64,000 nt of DNA. Origin: CAVVEC01 sp963747105 (GTDB lineage: Bacteria > Acidobacteriota > Terriglobia > Terriglobales > Acidobacteriaceae). A program made the position numbers and the translations under genes. The stretch covers positions 16,553 through 80,552 of the forward strand of contig CAVVEC010000009.1 of the NCBI GenBank assembly GCA_963747105.1, in the 5' to 3' direction. This document shows, piece by piece, positions 42,433 to 53,778 of this stretch. Under the pieces are notes generated by a model. The model searched no databases. It was not told the origin of the DNA and saw only the letters and a list, made by a program, of their open reading frames with translations. Every line of letters begins with the position of its first letter. Within the stretch, counting starts at the first letter, position 1.

Positions 42433-45400
42433 CTACCTCTTGCGCTGGCGGATTCGCACTTCAAAGCTGACTACGCCGTTGTAGTCGCGGACCGCGAGGA
42501 TGGAGACGTTGCGGGTCACATTGTATTCGGCTTGAATGATCTGCTGCGAGGTCTGCGAAACATTCGTGGTGTAGGTGACGGTGAGGTTGTCCTTGACCTG
42601 CTGCTCGATGGTGACCGGGCGTGCGAGGTGGTAGGAGAGGTCTCCGTGTTCAATACCCTGAGGATCGATCTTGATATGGCTGATCCCGAACAGGCTTTGC
42701 GAGCGGCTGCTGAGCGCGGAATTCAAAGCTTCGGCTAGAACCGCGCTGGAAGCTTGCTGGGCAAAGGGGGACTGTCCGGACTGCTGCAACTGAGCGGACT
42801 GCTGCTGGGTCTGGCCCAGGGCTAGCAAACTGATGATATCGGCAGTCGCCAGCGGCGGCTCGGAGTGGTAGGTCATATTCAGTTTGTCAACCCCGCCATT
42901 CAGATTGACCGTGATGTCGTAGTCGCGAACGTGGGTAGAAGCCTGCAGATCGAGCACCGGCGTGGTCGTGACTGGATTGGTGAAGGTCACGTCACCGCGT
43001 TCCATGCGGTACTTGGTCCCGTTGAAGTACACCTGACCCTCAATAATGTCGGCGCGCCCGAGCAGAACAGGTTTAGCGGCGGTGCCCCGAAGGCGCAAAT
43101 CCGCATCGCCGGAAAGCCGGACCACCGCGGTTTGCATCTGCAGCTCGGGGGTCGTGACGATATGCACGTCCATCCGGATGCGGTTCAACAGCGGGTTGGT
43201 TTGTGGCAAAGCCGAACTCTGGGCGCTGCGCTCCAGATACGCACCAAAGTCAAAACCGGGTGTTACGGCGAGCTTCGTGACGGTTATGTTTCCAGAAAGC
43301 ACCGAGGCGGATTGTGTCCCTGCGAAACGCAGTTCGGCATTCGTCATGGAACTGACGCCTGGGGGGTAGCGTAAACGCACGTCCTGCGTGGTTAGCGTGA
43401 GATTGAAATTGAGCTGACGGTTATAGGCGGTAGCATAGCCGCCGAACGTGACCAGGCCGCCGCCGACATGCGCGGTCAGAGTTTCAATTTGCAACCGGTC
43501 CTGATTGAACACCAGGGACCCGTTGATATCACTTAATGCGCTGGGAAGATCCTTGTAAGCCACCGAGCCGCTGGTGATCTGCAACCGGCCTTGAGTGGTA
43601 GGCCGGGAGGCCGTGCCGCCAACCGCCACGTCAACCGCGACCACCCCGGATGACGTGAAGTCGGGGTTATTGCTCTCAATAAGCTGCAGGTCCGAATGAC
43701 CGACGGCGTGCAAGTCGAGTTGGTGCTCCCCGCTCAGCTGCACCATGCCGCCAACCGTAAGGTCGGTGCCTTCCCCGATCAGGTCGAATTGATCGAGCTT
43801 GAGGAATTGGCGGTTGACCTCAAACCGTATCGGGCCACTGTTGCGCACTTTAATGTTCTCGATATCAGCCGAGAGGTCGCTGAGATTGCCTGCGACTTGC
43901 AGTTCCCTAGGATTGCGCAGTGGTCCTTGCAAACGCAGGTCGCCCGCAGTCGCAGAGTGTCCGGTCACGCGACCCCGCAGATAGGTTCGGATCACCGGAT
44001 CCACATCGAGATGATCGAAATGGAGGTACACCGTGGCGGGCCAATCTCCGCGCAGATGAACATTGCCATCGAGGTCGAGCTGGGCATCCTTGAATTGTGA
44101 GCGTCCGGTAAGATGGAGTTCCGAACCCTGGGTTATCGCATCGAACGTGTATCCCCCAGCGGGTTCGTGGTCCAACTCAAGGTCGCGGAGCCGGATCTTG
44201 GCGTCAACCGTTGGCGCTTCCAGCGTTCCCGAGCCCTCGGCGCTGAAGTCCATCTGCCCATCCACGCTAACACGGCTGGCCTGAAGCTGCGGAATGCGGG
44301 CCAGATCGAAGTTATCTCCGCTCAAGTTGAATCGGTAGGCATGGGTGGAAAAGTTATAGGTTCCCGTACCGGCGACCCGCGCCTCATAGTGTGCGAGATG
44401 AACGTTGTTCAACGATACCTGTTCACCGTTGAACGCCAGCCCGGAGTCGAAGTGCTGCACCGGTTCGCCGCGAACCGTTGCGTTGGAGAGCTCGATCCGG
44501 CCTTCTCCGCGGGGCTGCGCTCGCGTCCCCGTGGCCCGGAGAGCAAGATTCATCGTGCCAGTGAGGGGGTAGTCATCGCCGCCAAAGCCAGAACTCCGAC
44601 TACATCGGTGTTGCGCATATCTACACGCGCCGTGAAGGGGCTGGTGTCGAGGAAGCGTCTTTGTTGCAGGCTCATGGTGAGGTCGAAATTTATGGCAGTG
44701 TCACCGTGACGCAGCACGCCGTTGTGGGCGGCGAAGATGTGTGGCGAGAGCTGAATGTCCGCAGCCAACGAGTCCCATTGCACCTGTTTTTCGGGTAGGT
44801 TCGCGGTTGCGGGGAAGAGGAAGTCGAAGTCCTGCGATTGCAGTCTGCCGGTAAAAGCGATATCGGAGAGTTTCCCGGTCGCCATGCCCTCGAAGGATGC
44901 GTGCCCCTGCAGCCTGACCGGCACGCGCTCCTGGTATCCCAGTGCTTCAAGAATAGGTTGCCACTCGCCCAGATCGTTTGTGCTGACGAATAACTTCAGA
45001 GCCGCGGTCGAAGAAAGCGTGCCAGGCGCCACGAACCTGGGTGGCGCGGGTGGCGATCTGGAACTCGCTGACTTCCAACTCCGCGGGTGCATTCCGATAG
45101 ATCGCATGGGCATGCACATTCAACGGTAATTGTCCCGGCTTGAGTCGAGCGGGGGCCGTAACCTCCAGCGCAATTTCAGCCTCCGCGTTGCGGGGCGCAC
45201 CCCGCCAGCGGGTTTCGATACTCCCGCTGGCCAAGCCGGCCAGGTTCATGCGACCTAGCGGCCGGGCTGAGGAAGACAGAGCCGCCGCGATCTCGTAAGC
45301 AGAAAGATCCTTCATCCGCAGGCGCACGCTTCCCTTCTGCTCCTCGAGGCCCTTTCCTGTGGCTACTTGATTTTTGGATGATGAGCTGAGCCAGTTGACG

Positions 45401-46464
45401 ATCTCGGCATCACCCTTGACATCGCCCGCCAGGAGTTTCGCCTGAATCTGAGAAAGCGTGAGCCTCTGGGAAGTAACGGTGAAGTCGCTGCTCCAGCTCG
45501 CGTTCCGCAGGGCGATGGATTGGTCGCGCCACTCGAAATCCTTCACCGAGAGTTTACCGGTGGCGGAAAACTCCCGCATGCTCCACGTGCCCTGCCCATC
45601 GGCTTGCACAACACCACGGCGCAGCTCTGGCTGCCGGGCGATTGCGCTGGCTTCTCCGAGATCAAGGGCCACGCTGTAGGTGCCGGCTATCTTCGGCTGG
45701 CTAAAATTCTCCAGACGACCGCTGGCTTCAAGACGAGAACGTCCAGAAGTCGCTTTCAGCGACCTCACCACAACATAGTCTTGGCCCAGACTGAAATGCG
45801 CTTCCACCATCCACGCCAAGGGACGGTAATCCTTGAATTTGGTGTCCACTTTGCCAAGCAGGAGGCTGCTGTCGTAGCGCCGATGCAAAATGGAGTAGCT
45901 CATATCGGCGGAGACGTCGTTAACGATGCAGTCGAGCGGAATGGTTCGGTCATTCCACAGGAATTCACCTTTTCGCATCTCCAGCCGGTTGATGGAAAGC
46001 GAGAATAGTTTTTCGATCGAGGTCTTTCCCGAAGTTTGCTTCACTTCAGGTTCAGGCTGGTTGGTGGTTCCGTCCGGATAGACGATGATGTGAACTACGG
46101 GCCGATCAAGCACCACAGACCGGAATCCGAACTCAGCTCCTAGAACGGAGATCAGTTTGACTTCCGCCACCAATCGGTCCACGTGCGCGTAAGGAATTTC
46201 GCCTGGCGCTTCGCGCCCATGGACGGTGAGGCCACGTACATCCACCTGGAAACGAAAGGGAATGGTGTGGAAGCCGCCCAATTCCACGCGTCCGCCTGTG
46301 ATCCGCTCCAACTCAGCCACCAGCCGGCGGCGGACCATGTACTGGAAAGAATCAGTGGTGGTGTACCAAAGTGCGAAGCCCAGCAAGACCCAGCCCGCGG
46401 CTGTCGCGAGCAGAAGATATTTCCCGAACCGGCGCCAACGCGGCTTGGCGCTGGGCTCTGTCAT
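42433..46464 (-). CDS. TamB-like translocation/assembly protein (frame broken twice)
   Basis: One N-terminal membrane anchor (YLLLATAAGWVLLGFALWYT) is followed by about 1300 residues of repetitive beta structure and a C-terminal DUF490-type end (GGVDKLNMTYHSEPPLATADIISLLALGQT...AEYNVTRNVSILAVRDYNGVVSFEVRIRQR). TamB-like proteins bridge inner and outer membranes and help outer-membrane protein or lipid transfer. Breaks: one extra base near 45065, and one missing C in the C-run near 44570. The start overlaps the SurA-like gene stop (ATGA, 46461-46464). Confidence 0.85.
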
Positions 46465-47151
46465 CGCAACTGACCCCCGGAATCCGACGCTGCCGGCTCA
46501 GTGCGGATTTCGCTGCCGGAGCGCAGATTTTGCAGCCAGGCAACCAGCAGCTGATTCATCTTCCGCTGGGTGAGCAGTTCCTTGATTTGGGTGCTGGCTT
46601 CGTCGAGCGCAGGTTGTTGCGCCCCGGCTTGCCGCAGCTGTGGCAGAAGTTCCTGGTTGTAGTAACTCTCGATGGTCTTGGAGTCAATGTTGACATTGGG
46701 GCGCAGGCGGGCATCCACCAGGCGCATCAGGTCGAACTGGAGCGCAACGCGCCGTTTCAATTCCTCCGCGGTTAGGCCATAGCTTCCCAGCACAGCGGCC
46801 AACCCTGCTCCGTGTCCGTACCCGGGTACTGCTTGCGAATGTCCTGAATGCGCCTGGCTACTTCCTGGTCCGCCGCGTGCGGGAAAATCTGAGGCACGCA
46901 TTTGCTCACGCAGCAATTCCTGGTCGATCGAGCTGATCCAGAACAGCCTTGCGATCCTCGGTGCGGACTTGATTCAGAGGATGGCCATCTACGAAAGCCT
47001 CGTAGCGATGGGCGTCGTCCCAATCGCTCTGCAGAATGATATGGCCGTTCACAACGGCCACAATGCGGTCGAGAACATCGCCCGCGCTGGCCGCCGAAGG
47101 CAATACAAGGAATGCCAGAACGCAGAAAAATAGCGGAAATTTGCGATTCAT
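46461..47151 (-). CDS. SurA-N-type periplasmic chaperone/peptidyl-prolyl isomerase-like protein (frame broken three times)
   Basis: A signal peptide (FPLFFCVLAFLVLPSAASAG) precedes VLDRIVAVVNGHIILQSDWD, the classic SurA N-domain start, then in later frames LLREQMRASDFPHAADQEVARR, IQDIRKQYPG and LTAEELKRRVALQFDLMRLVDARLRPNVNIDSKTIESYY. No parvulin domain is seen in the 225 or so residues. Breaks near 46955 (+1), 46880 (+1) and 46815 (-1). It lies between the Omp85 gene (sharing one base) and the tamB-like gene, so it probably guards outer-membrane substrates for that system. Confidence 0.8.
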
Positions 47152-50100
47152 CAGAAGCTCTGTCCAATACTAAAGTACACGTTGAAATGGCTCGCGTGTT
47201 GGGGTACGAAAGTGCTTGTCTGTTGGCCTTGCTTATTGGTGACCGTTTGGAAACTTGGAAATGCCGGCGGATTTACATTGTATCCGAAATCGAAGCGCAC
47301 CGGGCCGATCGGCGTCTTGTACCGCACCCCAACCCCCACTGGCGTTCGAGATATAGCTGTAGTCGCACTGAGTGTAGGTGGTTTGCTGCAGGCAGAGTTG
47401 CGGGTTCTTCTGCCGCCAACGCAGCAGGTTGTTCAGCATGGTGCGGCCATCGGTAAAAACGTTGCCCGCATCTTCGAATAGGGCAAAGCTGACGTTGTCC
47501 TGAACCCAGGGCAGCGAGGCCGGGGGAAAGCGCAGTTCCACGTTATTCAGCAAAAGGGCGCTGCCTCCCAAGGGAAATCCCGTGGTAGGGTCGCGCGGTC
47601 CCGCCTGATTTAACCCGAAACCGCGATGGGAGTTTCCGCCACCTGTGAAGAAGCGCTCGGCCAACGGGATGATCGTAGTGGAAGGACAAGTGGTTTGTGC
47701 AGGGTTCGGACAAGCCTGCCCGGGCGGCAAAATGACGGTATTGCCAAAGGCGGTTTCCACCCCGACACGAAGCGAACGCGCAATCACAAACTTCCTCTCC
47801 CTCGGCCGGTTCTTGCCGAACGCGTAGTAGGTGGAGTTCTGGGTCAGGATGCGGCTGAAATCCGCCTCGGAACCAAAGTAGCTTGCGGCGACTCCGGCGT
47901 CTACCGTGGTGTAGTTACCGCGGGTGGTCTCCAGATCGTTGTCCCGCTTGTTGCGAATGTAGCTGAAGCCCGGCTCACCCACGCGCACAGGCAACGACAG
48001 CAGGGGAATTTCCGCCGGGCTGATGGCGATATCGCTGGCTTTGACCCGCCGATAAGTAAAGCGATAATCGATTGTTGTAGCTTTGCTAACGATCTGCTCG
48101 GCCTGTACCGATCCCTCCAGGCGCTGGGAGGTGAAGGTGGTGACGTCGAGAGTGTTGTCGTAAAAGGCAGTAAAGGATAGCTTCCAGTCCGGATTGTTGA
48201 ACCAGCGCGGCGCGGTGTAGCTGACCAGACCGCGTTGCTCCAGACTGCCGACATCAGCCTTGAAGGTGATGGTGTGGTTGCGGCCGCGGAAGTTGATCCG
48301 GGTCGCCTCCAGCGAGACGCGCGGGCTCACTCCCGTATTTCCCTTTGCCTGATTGGTGCCGACTGCCGAAGGCTGGCCGGTCTGAAATTCCAGTCCCACG
48401 CCGTAGTTGAAGGTGTAGCGCTTGGCTTCTTGAACGTCGATCAGGACGTTCTTTTGCGGCTGGGCGCCATCGGGATTCTGCACCGCCGTTTCCACCTGGC
48501 TGAAGATACCCAGATCGTACAGCCGCCGCTGCGTGTCCAGCATGTCAATCTGGCTGAGCGGGTCGCCGGGGTCGGTTTGTATTTCGCGTTGCACCACATA
48601 AGGCCGGGTGAAATTCAACCCTGACGTGAACACCCGGTCCACAAAAACCTGATCCCCTTCGTGGATGGTGAAGGTGACGTCCACGCGATTAGACCCATCA
48701 GCAGCGGGTTTTGCCGCAGCTTCAAAACTGGCGCGGGGAAATCCGTGGTTGTAGTAGTAATTCAAAAGGTTGTCACGGTCCTGTCCGATCGTGGACTCGG
48801 AAAAAGGTTGCCCGGGGGCCGTCTGGATCACATCGGGACGAAGTTGTTCCTCGGAGAAAGTCCGGTTCCCCGCGATATGGAATGCGCCCACCCGCGTTTG
48901 GGAACCCTCGTCCACCACGATTGTGATTGCCAGGTCATTCTCCCGTCCCTGGTAGTCGTCAATTACATGAGGGGTCACCTTGACCTGTTGAAACCCGTTG
49001 GAGCGGTAAAGCTCTTCCAAGGCGCTGACATCGTTGTTGAGCAAGGCCTGGCTGAAGCGGCCATGGGAAAACCAGCGCCCGGCGGGCTGTACCTGCATGC
49101 GCGGGCGGAGCTTGTCGGTCAAGAAATACTGGTTCCCGCTGATCTCGACTTTCATCAATTTGTGGCGCGCGCCTGGCTCGATGACATAAATGATCTGCAG
49201 TGCGTTCCCAGCAGCGTCGGAATGCCTTTTCAGCCCGACCTTAGCCCCGAAGTAGCCCCGGCTTTGCAGATAATTGAGCAGGTTGCGCCGGCCTTCGTTC
49301 AAAAGGTCTTCGTCGACGGCGTTCTCTTCAAAAATCGGCACGTTCTTCTTCAGCACTCTGTGGCTGATCTTGAAACCTTCCGCGACCACCTCAACCGTAG
49401 GCCCGGGAGTAATGTCAAATGTATAGTCCACTGCATTGGCCGCCGGGCGGTAAGATTTCCCGGCAATCAGCACTTGAGCCAGTAGCCGGTTTTGCTTCTG
49501 ATACCTCTTGCGCAGCCGGTCCAGCGCATTCGAAACACGTTGCACCGAGACGAGATCACCGGGCTCCATTTTCGCGATGCGCTGAATCTCTCCAGCGGAA
49601 TATCCCGAATTCCCAGTAAGGTTTCGCCGGCCGATGTGGGCCTGTGGACCGGCGTCAATACGAAAGCGGATGGCGATCTGCTGCTGGTCAGCATTCTGCT
49701 GCTCTTGGTCGCTGACCGAGGAGCGGTAGTACCCATTCTGCTCCATCAGCTGTTTAATGTTGGTCAAGGCACGAGCGAGCTTGTCGTGCGTGAACAACTC
49801 TCCCAACTGGAACTTGGAGGCGTTGACCACCTGGCTGGCGGTGGGTCGGCTGGGAACACCTTCCACGCGAATGTCGCCCACGAAATAATTCGGCGTCGTG
49901 ACAAACGACAGCGCGACTCTGCCGTCCTGAGTTCTTTGGGCCTCGACGCTGATGTCAGCAAAACGACCCGTGGCATAGAGACGCTGGATGCTTTGGCGGA
50001 TGAGATCGCGGTCCAGCGGTTCGCCCGTGCGCTGCGGAATGAGCTGCCGGAGCCGCTGCTGATCGGCCTCGGCCGGGATGCCGGACATGCGGATATCTGC

Positions 50101-50283
50101 AACGGCCAGACCCTGGTAGAAGGCCATGCTGTCCTGCATGAGCAGAGCCTGAGATCTTGCATTCTCAGATTGGTTCTGTTCCTGTTCCGCGGCCATGAAG
50201 GGCCGAGCCGACGCGGTGACGGCATACGTAGCCGTCAGCGTCAGCGCAGTCAAGGCCATGAGCCAAGTTCCCCTCAATTGCAA
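47151..50283 (-). CDS. Omp85-family outer-membrane assembly protein (BamA/TamA-like; frame broken once)
   Basis: A signal peptide (ALTALTLTATYAVTASA) is followed by several POTRA domains (for example DIRMSGIPAEADQQRLRQLI, NYFVGDIRVEGVPSRP, TRVGAFHIAGNRTFSEEQL, DQVFVDRVFTSGLNF) and a 16-strand barrel with GGGNSHRGFGLNQAG in the VRGF position. One extra G in the run near 47335 breaks the last strands, which end FNVYFSIGQSF with a terminal Phe. At about 1043 residues it has more POTRA domains than TamA. Next to a TamB-like gene it may work as its outer-membrane partner. Confidence 0.9.
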
Positions 50284-50464
50284 ACACGCTCCTCCACGCG
50301 GGTTTTGTTGATCACTAGGTTCGATGAAACGGTTGCGGGCAATGTTGTATTCCTAGCCTCTCGTCCCGCCCCGACCCGCTGGCGATGCAGTTTTATTTTC
50401 ATCCTGAGCGTTCTTTGGCGCAGTTGACTGGCACCTATAATAATGGTTTGTACGCTGGGAACTG

Positions 50465-51490
50465 GTGATCTCTTTGGAACCGGACGAAAGATATTCGCGT
50501 CAGGCGCTTTTCCCCGGCATTGGAGCGGAAGGCCAAAGCAGGCTGGCGGCGTCGCGCATAGCGATTGTCGGTTGTGGCGCCACTGGCTCGGCGCTGGCCT
50601 CTTTGCTGGCCCGCGCTGGCGTGGGCACAGTTCGAATTGTTGATCGGGATTACGTCGAACTCAGCAATCTGCAGCGGCAATCGCTGTTCGACGAGGCCGA
50701 CGCTGCTGAGTCCCTTCCCAAGGCCATCGCCGCCGCAAGGAAAATCGCGGCTTTCAATTCTCAGATTGTCGTCGAGCCTCACGTCGCTGATCTGACGCCG
50801 GCGAATATCGAAGTTCTGCTCCGGGACATGCAGCTCATTCTGGACGGCACCGATAATTTCGAGACCCGATACCTGATCAATGACTTCGCGGTGAAGGGTG
50901 CCCTGCCCTGGATCTACACCGCCGCCGTGGGCAGCTACGGCGTTACGCTGAACGTGCTGCCCGGCCGGACCGCGTGCTTGGCGTGCATTTTCCCCGATCC
51001 TCCGCAAGGGACGTTTGAGACCTGCGAGACGGCAGGAATCCTGAATTCAGCGGTCAACGCCGTGGCTTCGATCGCAGCCACTGAGGCAGTCAAGTTTTTG
51101 GTTGGTGCGGAAGACCGTCTCCGGCACACACTGCTTTCTTTCGATGTCTGGTGCAACCAGCGCGCCGAACTGGCAGCCGACCAACCACGCCCCGCATGCC
51201 GAGCCTGCGGCCGCCACGACTTCCCTCACCTGGCTGGCCAGGGGCGGCCGCATATCACTCTGTGTGGCCGGAACTCGGTGCAGATCCACGAGCGACACCG
51301 GCCAGTTGACCTGGCCCAGATGAGCGAACGTTTGAAGCCGCATGGCGCCGTACGGCACAATGACTTCGTCCTGAAGTTCTGGCAAGAACCCTACGAAATG
51401 ACCCTCTTCCCCGACGGCCGGGCCATTATTAAGGGGACAAGCGATCCGGCAGTGGCCAGAAGTCTCTATGCCCGCTACGTCGGAACCTGA
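50465..51490 (+). CDS. ThiF/MoeB/HesA-family adenylyltransferase
   Basis: An E1-like enzyme that adenylates the C-terminus of a sulfur carrier (ThiS or MoaD type). Visible are RYSRQALFPGIG, the nucleotide loop AIVGCGATGSALASLLARAG, VDRDYVELSNLQRQSLF, the DGTDNFETRYLIND segment and paired zinc cysteines CLAC and CRAC. The C-terminal ~80 residues look like a small extra domain, not a rhodanese. The start is GTG 50465. The carrier-protein partner is not in the window, so the pathway (thiamine or molybdopterin) is open. Confidence 0.9.
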   Translation: MISLEPDERYSRQALFPGIGAEGQSRLAASRIAIVGCGATGSALASLLARAGVGTVRIVDRDYVELSNLQRQSLFDEADAAESLPKAIAAARKIAAFNSQIVVEPHVADLTPANIEVLLRDMQLILDGTDNFETRYLINDFAVKGALPWIYTAAVGSYGVTLNVLPGRTACLACIFPDPPQGTFETCETAGILNSAVNAVASIAATEAVKFLVGAEDRLRHTLLSFDVWCNQRAELAADQPRPACRACGRHDFPHLAGQGRPHITLCGRNSVQIHERHRPVDLAQMSERLKPHGAVRHNDFVLKFWQEPYEMTLFPDGRAIIKGTSDPAVARSLYARYVGT

Positions 51491-51651
51491 CAAAAGCCGC
51501 GCCCAGAGCCGGGTTTCGGGTGTATGATGCGGGCAGCAGGTTTCGCGGGCGGCCTCGCCGGGTGCCAAGTCAGGACTTTCGCACTCTCCCAGGATGGCGT
51601 CCTGAGCAGCGGCCCTCTGGAATCTCATTACCCTAGGTTTGTGGAGGATGT

Positions 51652-52185
51652 ATGCGTCTACTCACTGCTCTATGCACGGTTGTTTTATTGTCTGGTTTAG
51701 CGGCGGCGCAAGCCACCATCATCGCCGGAACAGCCAGCAACTGGGCCCCCGTTTATGGCGTCTATGCCGCGCCATTTGTGCCCCTCGTGGTCACTCCGTC
51801 GGTAACACTCGCGACCGTCTCGCCCTCGGCGGCAGGGGCTAGCAACGCCACCTTTGGCAACGTAGCCGGCGCCACCAACGGCACTCTTTCCAGCGAGTTC
51901 GTTTCACAGCCCCCGGTCGGCGTGTATACGCAACCAGTCTGGTACGGCCCGTCGGCAGCCCCCGAGATGCCCGCCGAGTCCGTGGCCGAGGCAAGACACA
52001 TGCAAAAAGCGCAGGGCTTAGACTTCGGAATGGCATCGTGGCAGAGCAGTCATGGTGCCGCCCAGTTGATGGCCAGTGCGGGCCCTGCGGCCAAAGCATC
52101 GCGGACCTACACCAACCAGGACATTGATAAGGTGAATCAGAAGACAGGCATGGTCAAGTTCGGCGGCAAGACCGAACATTTCTGA
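51652..52185 (+). CDS. Secreted hypothetical protein
   Basis: A signal peptide (MRLLTALCTVVLLSGLAAAQ) and a 157-residue mature part that is rich in Ala, Thr, Ser, Pro and Val, with a helical ESVAEARHMQKAQGLDFGMA segment and a C-terminal region ending TGMVKFGGKTEHF. GGAGGATGT precedes the ATG. No family is recognised; it is a stand-alone secreted protein typical of this lineage's many small exported proteins. Confidence 0.65.
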   Translation: MRLLTALCTVVLLSGLAAAQATIIAGTASNWAPVYGVYAAPFVPLVVTPSVTLATVSPSAAGASNATFGNVAGATNGTLSSEFVSQPPVGVYTQPVWYGPSAAPEMPAESVAEARHMQKAQGLDFGMASWQSSHGAAQLMASAGPAAKASRTYTNQDIDKVNQKTGMVKFGGKTEHF

Positions 52186-52265
52186 GAATTGTGCAGTGTC
52201 TCAGTTCGGGCTTCTCGGCTCACTCTGCTGCTTTCTCGGCGGCCTCCGCGTTTTAAGGTTTTGAT

Positions 52266-52330
52266 CTCCAGCAAACAAAATCTTAAATCGCGGAGGTCGC
52301 AGAGAACAGCGCGGAGTGGCGGAGCCAGCA
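52266..52330. repeat. CGCGGAGGTCGCAGAGA-type dispersed repeat
   Basis: ATCGCGGAGGTCGCAGAGAACAGCGCGGAGTGGCGG resembles the repeat upstream of the MocR start (2065-2105, minus strand). It is in the gap between the secreted protein and the M48 protease. Confidence 0.5.
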
Positions 52331-52414
52331 CCTCGCTTCTAAGGATCATCGAGTTTACACACGCTGAACCAGCGGGCCCCTTCTCCTTTCAAGGAGACCG
52401 CATCCCCATCACTT

Positions 52415-53761
52415 TCACTTTACAAACTCCCCCTGCCGGCCGTCCGCCCAGGGATCATACGTGAGCGCGAAGCGAACCCGGTCACGGATCGGCGGATGCG
52501 TAAAGAACAAAAATACATCCACCGGATTCGGGTTCGGATCGTCCAGGTAGGTTTCGCCTAACTTCTGAAAAGCCTGCGCCCCGACTTGACTTGAATCCGG
52601 AATGAGCCCATGGGTCACCTCCAGACCGTATTGATCAGCCTGATGCTCAACATGACGGCTGAACGCGTTGAAGACGGGATTGGCCACGAAGCCAAACACC
52701 GACAGCAGAAGCAGCAAAGCCGGCAGGGATGCCCAGTCATCCACGCCTCGAATTCCCCATTTGTCGCCGGCCTGGGCAAGCAGCCATCCGATGGTGCGAT
52801 ATCCCAGGTAAAGCAAGACCAGCAGCAATACCGCGAAAAAAGCGAGGCCCTTGGGAATGTGCTCCAAAACATAATGTCCCATCTCGTGGCCGGCCACGTA
52901 CACGATTTGGGGCGTAGTCATCTTGGCGATGGTCGTATCCCAAACCACGATTCGCTTCGATGCTCCTATGCCCGTCACGTACGCGTTCACCCCGGTGGTT
53001 TTCTCGCCTGCTCCCATCCAGAACATCCGCTCGGGCGGAATGTTTTCTCCGGCGCGCTGCACCATTTGCTCCAGGCTTGCCGTCAGCACAGGGTCTTTCT
53101 GCTGCAGAGGCTCGAACCTATGGAACATCGGGTCGATTACCCAAGGTTCAAGGAAAAACAGGAACACGCCGATCGGAAGCGCAATCAGCCAGAAATAAAA
53201 CCACCAGCGGCGCGGGCCGCGGCGGATGACAGCATAGAGGAGCCAGATCAGCATGGTTCCGATCACGACCGCTATCAGCTCGCCTTTCACCCAATCCCAA
53301 CTCCACGAACCCCAACCCTGCACCGAAATCCCGTACTTGCGCTCCACCCAGTTTTCGAAAATGTCGCTGGGCAGGGTGAGCACTGCCATGGTCAAGAGCA
53401 GCAGAGGGGAGAAGACAACACTCTGCAGTAAGCGTTTGGATGAAAACCTCTCTGCCCAGTCGCGATACTTCGGCGTCAGCTTCCAGCGCAGGATCAGCCA
53501 GAGAACCGCCAGCCCATACACGAAGCCGATCAAATTGAAGGCAAAGCGAATCTGGGTCAGGTCATGGGCTTTCTTATACAGATCGGGAGGAAGAGTGTAG
53601 TCCGTAATCTTCTCGAATGTTGAAGGCTGAGTCGCGGCCATCGAGGCGCGAGCTGCGGGTGCGCTGGATGACGACGATTGCGCGCTTAACGAAGTGTCGA
53701 CCACTGGGGCCACGAACGCCACAAAAGCCAAACCTGCGAGGGCAAGCCGACACCTTCTCAT
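52415..53761 (-). CDS. M48-family (Ste24/CAAX prenyl protease 1-like) metallopeptidase
   Basis: A 448-residue membrane protease. The zinc motif is in VYVAGHEMGHYVLEHI, and the third ligand Glu is in EHQADQYGLEVTHG. A signal peptide at the start and several membrane helices (FNLIGFVYGLAVLWLIL; LLLLTMAVLTLPSDIF; WFYFWLIALPIGVFLFFLEPW) precede the catalytic part, and RFALTYDPWADGRQG ends it, as in Ste24. Its substrate is unknown in bacteria; it may be involved in membrane-protein quality control. It is 17 nt from aroA, on the same strand. Confidence 0.92.
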   Translation of the reverse strand: MRRCRLALAGLAFVAFVAPVVDTSLSAQSSSSSAPAARASMAATQPSTFEKITDYTLPPDLYKKAHDLTQIRFAFNLIGFVYGLAVLWLILRWKLTPKYRDWAERFSSKRLLQSVVFSPLLLLTMAVLTLPSDIFENWVERKYGISVQGWGSWSWDWVKGELIAVVIGTMLIWLLYAVIRRGPRRWWFYFWLIALPIGVFLFFLEPWVIDPMFHRFEPLQQKDPVLTASLEQMVQRAGENIPPERMFWMGAGEKTTGVNAYVTGIGASKRIVVWDTTIAKMTTPQIVYVAGHEMGHYVLEHIPKGLAFFAVLLLVLLYLGYRTIGWLLAQAGDKWGIRGVDDWASLPALLLLLSVFGFVANPVFNAFSRHVEHQADQYGLEVTHGLIPDSSQVGAQAFQKLGETYLDDPNPNPVDVFLFFTHPPIRDRVRFALTYDPWADGRQGEFVK

Positions 53762-53778
53762 TTGTGACTCCTTGACTC

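Noticed and set aside
48661..49485. A long plus-strand frame opposite the Omp85 gene
   Set aside because: The minus strand encodes clear POTRA domains; the plus-strand product shows no family features.
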